Assembly: GCF_012927185.1 (NCBI RefSeq) | Contig: NZ_JABBGB010000002.1 | Span: forward strand, 1-64,000 | DNA from: Pseudoflavitalea sp. G-6-1-2 | GTDB taxonomy: Bacteria > Bacteroidota > Bacteroidia > Chitinophagales > Chitinophagaceae | Direction: 5' to 3' | Length of the DNA stretch: 64,000 bases | In this document: positions 61,879 to 64,000 of the stretch, one piece after another | Numbering within the stretch: position 1 is the first letter of the stretch | How the letters are laid out: each line of letters starts with the position of its first letter | The notes under the pieces: model-generated | Database searches by the model: none | Seen by the model: the letters and a program-made list of their open reading frames with translations, nothing else | What the model was told of the DNA's origin: nothing | Program-made: the position numbers and the translations under genes

Positions 61879-63411
61879 TTAGAATGAATTAGGATACGTG
61901 TCTTCTCTTACACTGGGCGCGATGTACAGCAGTCCGCGGGCAATGCCTTTTCCTTGCAGTACCTGATACGGCGTGGATTCCAGGTTGCCCGAACTTTTCT
62001 TGAACATCCGGATAATGTATTGATCGTTCTTGCGTGTGCCAACGATCACGAAGTTGAAAGCATACGCTGCTTCGGATGTGTAGGTGTGATGCCTGATGAA
62101 GGTTACTTCTTCACCTGCCGGCACCGCATATTGAAGCTGCTCAAATCCGTTGTTGAGGTTGCGGCTGTAGATCTGATTGTCTGTTGAGAAGTACAGCATG
62201 TTCTCATCTTCGTACAGCAATGCGTATTGTGTGGCATTGAACAGTTTGGAGCTGGGTTGTATGGTATCGTTGGTGATCTTCAGGCTCGACTCATCCTGTT
62301 CGAGATAAGATAAGATCTTCAACGAAGGATTTGTTTTATCCTGCAACACGCCATACCCTTTCGAGATAAATGAGTATTTGGGAGCCGGCTGATATTCGAT
62401 GTATTTCAGGGCCATGAACAACACCTGCTTATTGTTGTTGCGGGCCGGCATTTTAGTACCTGCCGCATCGCTGAATTCGGTGAGTGTAGAACCGGCATTC
62501 ACCAGTGTAACAAAAGTGCTGCTGGTATTATCGAAGAATACAGGATTGGTGGCATCACTCGAAGAATTGAACAGCGACAGGCTGTAATCCGCATTGCTGC
62601 TGTTTCTTCTGGTTTTGCTTCCGAAGAGACCTGAGTTCAGAGAATTGGTGGAGATCGAATAGAGCTGCCCTTTTGCGAGACCGTAATATGCAGAGCTGCC
62701 TAAAATAACTGCATTGGGCGCTCCCATTTCGGGTATATCACCCAGGAAGAGCGTTTGCTTATTCCTGATCAGATTCAGTCGCCCGATCCCGATGGCATTG
62801 ATATCCTTATCGGTTGATACCATCAGTGTGCGCGTTCTTTCGAGCGGCCCATTGTCGTATGTGTAATAGGCCGAAAGGAAACTCAGGTTGGTGATGTTTC
62901 CGGCGAGCTTGCTGCCGTTCACTGTGCTGTAAATGTTTTCGAGTTTTTCTTCTGCCAGTATATTGTTGGGTGTGAGAAACAGATCGAGATCGCTGTCGGC
63001 CCCATCATCCTTGGCGATATACCAGCCTCTGGTGAAGCGGGTATTCACTGAAAGACCAGACTGTTTGGTTTTGATAACACCGGTTTTCTTATTTCTGGTG
63101 TAGAATACCAGTATGTAGTTTCCGGCGCTTTCTTTTACAGGATGGCTCAGGTTTTTGGTGTAAGAAATGGTATCCATCACTCCTACCTGTCCTTTGTAAA
63201 GTCCCCAGCGATATTCCATATCGGTGTCTTTGTTGGAGGTGAGTTCAGGATTGATGCGGAGTGTATCTTTTAGTGTGATCACCGAATAATTGTCGAGCAC
63301 ACCTTTGATCTCTATATTTTCTTTTTCCGAATAATCGTAATTGCTTTTGTCTTTGGTGCATGCCAAAACCAGCAGGAGCAGGCTGATGGCAGGTATATGA
63401 AGATGCTTCAT
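61879..63411 (-). CDS. PKD-like family outer-membrane lipoprotein
   Basis: A 510-residue lipoprotein (signal ending VLAC, Cys18, then TKDKSNYDYSEKENIEIKGV). The early part matches the PKD-like family lipoproteins that accompany SusC/SusD and DUF4843 genes (NPELTSNKDTDMEYRWGLYKG), and the rest is beta-rich with propeller-like strands. It probably sits on the outer-membrane surface and helps bind the imported substrate. It is 11 nt downstream of the DUF4843 gene and 13 nt upstream of the first TlpA gene. Confidence 0.85.
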   Translation of the reverse strand: MKHLHIPAISLLLLVLACTKDKSNYDYSEKENIEIKGVLDNYSVITLKDTLRINPELTSNKDTDMEYRWGLYKGQVGVMDTISYTKNLSHPVKESAGNYILVFYTRNKKTGVIKTKQSGLSVNTRFTRGWYIAKDDGADSDLDLFLTPNNILAEEKLENIYSTVNGSKLAGNITNLSFLSAYYTYDNGPLERTRTLMVSTDKDINAIGIGRLNLIRNKQTLFLGDIPEMGAPNAVILGSSAYYGLAKGQLYSISTNSLNSGLFGSKTRRNSSNADYSLSLFNSSSDATNPVFFDNTSSTFVTLVNAGSTLTEFSDAAGTKMPARNNNKQVLFMALKYIEYQPAPKYSFISKGYGVLQDKTNPSLKILSYLEQDESSLKITNDTIQPSSKLFNATQYALLYEDENMLYFSTDNQIYSRNLNNGFEQLQYAVPAGEEVTFIRHHTYTSEAAYAFNFVIVGTRKNDQYIIRMFKKSSGNLESTPYQVLQGKGIARGLLYIAPSVREDTYPNSF

Positions 63412-63422
63412 GGTTGTTGGTT

Positions 63423-64000
63423 TTAGAGGAAGTTGATTGGTTCACCGTATTCATCTTTCAGTGGCGCATCGGGATGCGCCTTGTTGTATTCGATCAGCGA
63501 AGTCTGAAAGAAGGAACGATAGTATCTTACCTGTTCGTCGGAGAGTTCATCCATGTACTGATTGTCCCATCTGAATCCGGTTACATTGATCATGTACTGA
63601 TGCTTCGCTACACTGTATGGTCCCCAGTAATATTGAGAAGCAAATTCATCCCATGCATCGGGCCTGCTGAGCCGGTCGGTAAACTGCAGCTTGCGCCAGA
63701 GTTTGCTGCTCTCTCCCAGTTCGAAGTTTTCATCTTCCTTTACTCTGATGCCGAGGGAAAGCGATTTGTTCTTCAGTTCGGGAGTACGTTTGATGATCAC
63801 CGGTACGCGTGCATGAACAGAATCCGGTTTTATTACATAGAGATCCTTTACCGAGGCATCGTCGAATGCCACGTAATGCTGGCCAGCTATTGCATTTTCA
63901 ACTCCGGGCAGTTCGTATACCTGCAACGTGTATTTTCTGTCTTTGGATGCTGGTTTGCCGATGGTGTAAATATCGAAGTAAACGGTATCCACCATTTTAC
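63423..64000 (-). CDS. DUF4843 domain lipoprotein (5' end beyond window)
   Basis: The visible C-terminal 190-odd residues contain DTVYFDIYTIGKPASKDRKY, AGQHYVAFDDASV and later SLGIRVKEDENFELGE and WGPYSVAKHQYMI, the pattern of DUF4843 proteins. An ATG at 63995 is in frame, but family members have about 40 more residues including a lipoprotein signal, and the frame stays open to the edge, so the gene is probably cut by the window. DUF4843 genes normally follow susD and precede a PKD-like lipoprotein, as here. Confidence 0.82.
   Translation of the reverse strand, partial: KMVDTVYFDIYTIGKPASKDRKYTLQVYELPGVENAIAGQHYVAFDDASVKDLYVIKPDSVHARVPVIIKRTPELKNKSLSLGIRVKEDENFELGESSKLWRKLQFTDRLSRPDAWDEFASQYYWGPYSVAKHQYMINVTGFRWDNQYMDELSDEQVRYYRSFFQTSLIEYNKAHPDAPLKDEYGEPINFL

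Noticed and set aside
1-64000. tRNA, rRNA, insertion sequences, integrases, prophage genes and CRISPR arrays
   Set aside because: None was recognisable in the sequence; no transposase or integrase motif and no repeat-spacer pattern was seen.

Overview
The window is typical Bacteroidota DNA, most likely from a Chitinophagaceae-type soil or plant-associated bacterium. It has two SusC/SusD outer-membrane uptake pairs, FecI/FecR-type sigma and anti-sigma regulation, Gld-like ABC permease fusions, type IX secretion (T9SS) C-terminal sorting domains, small RRM RNA-binding proteins, and Bacteroidota-style promoter elements (TAnnTTTG). This placement is inferred from gene content; there is no rRNA or tRNA gene to confirm it.

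Region 1 (1-14895, all minus strand) is one collinear array. It reads ECF sigma, FecR, SusC with an STN signalling domain, SusD, a lipoprotein related to substrate-import zinc metallohydrolases but without its HExxH motif, a second ECF sigma (TAATG-coupled), an ABC ATPase, two tandem GldF-GldG-like permease fusions, and the start of a MutS-like protein at the edge. It couples an outer-membrane importer to an inner-membrane ABC-2 machine and is the best candidate here for an undescribed system.

Region 2 (14986-25497) holds a secreted protein of unknown function, a GlxA-type regulator next to GAPDH, a hybrid histidine kinase with a degenerate first receiver, a DUF2461 protein, an FMN reductase and a membrane-bound propeller/Y_Y_Y/LuxR regulator. 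A 25-codon orphan fragment matching the C-terminal tail of the sigma factor at 33788-34645 lies at 21166-21240.

Region 3 (25629-31213, plus) is a minimal polysaccharide-utilisation locus of SusC, SusD and a GH16 beta-glucanase, divergent from the propeller regulator. A strong hairpin lies between SusD and GH16.

Region 4 (31214-35474) has a divergent Lrp regulator and class V PLP enzyme, then a minus-strand SDR/sigma/DUF3237 operon whose SDR lacks the usual catalytic Tyr and Lys.

Region 5 (35475-47502) carries a two-catalytic-domain GH18 chitinase with T9SS sorting domain, a fatty acid desaturase, a marR-arr (rifampin ADP-ribosyltransferase) pair with a visible palindromic operator, a short HsdR-like remnant next to arr, a T9SS reprolysin-like metallopeptidase and a T9SS beta-propeller protein.

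Region 6 (47727-50436) is an RNA-binding cluster: two RRM proteins (one with its RNA-stacking aromatics lost), a small conserved protein, a cold-shock-domain protein and a KAS III-like enzyme. Region 7 (50793-59226) holds an HNH endonuclease-like protein, a lytic transglycosylase, several secreted proteins and small proteins of unknown function. Region 8 (59311-64000, minus) is the distal end of another nutrient-acquisition operon: DUF4843 lipoprotein, PKD-like lipoprotein and two TlpA-type thiol-disulfide proteins. Starts were moved inward where the longest frame began with TTG or GTG, or overlapped a neighbour, and a signal peptide or family start supported the internal ATG.
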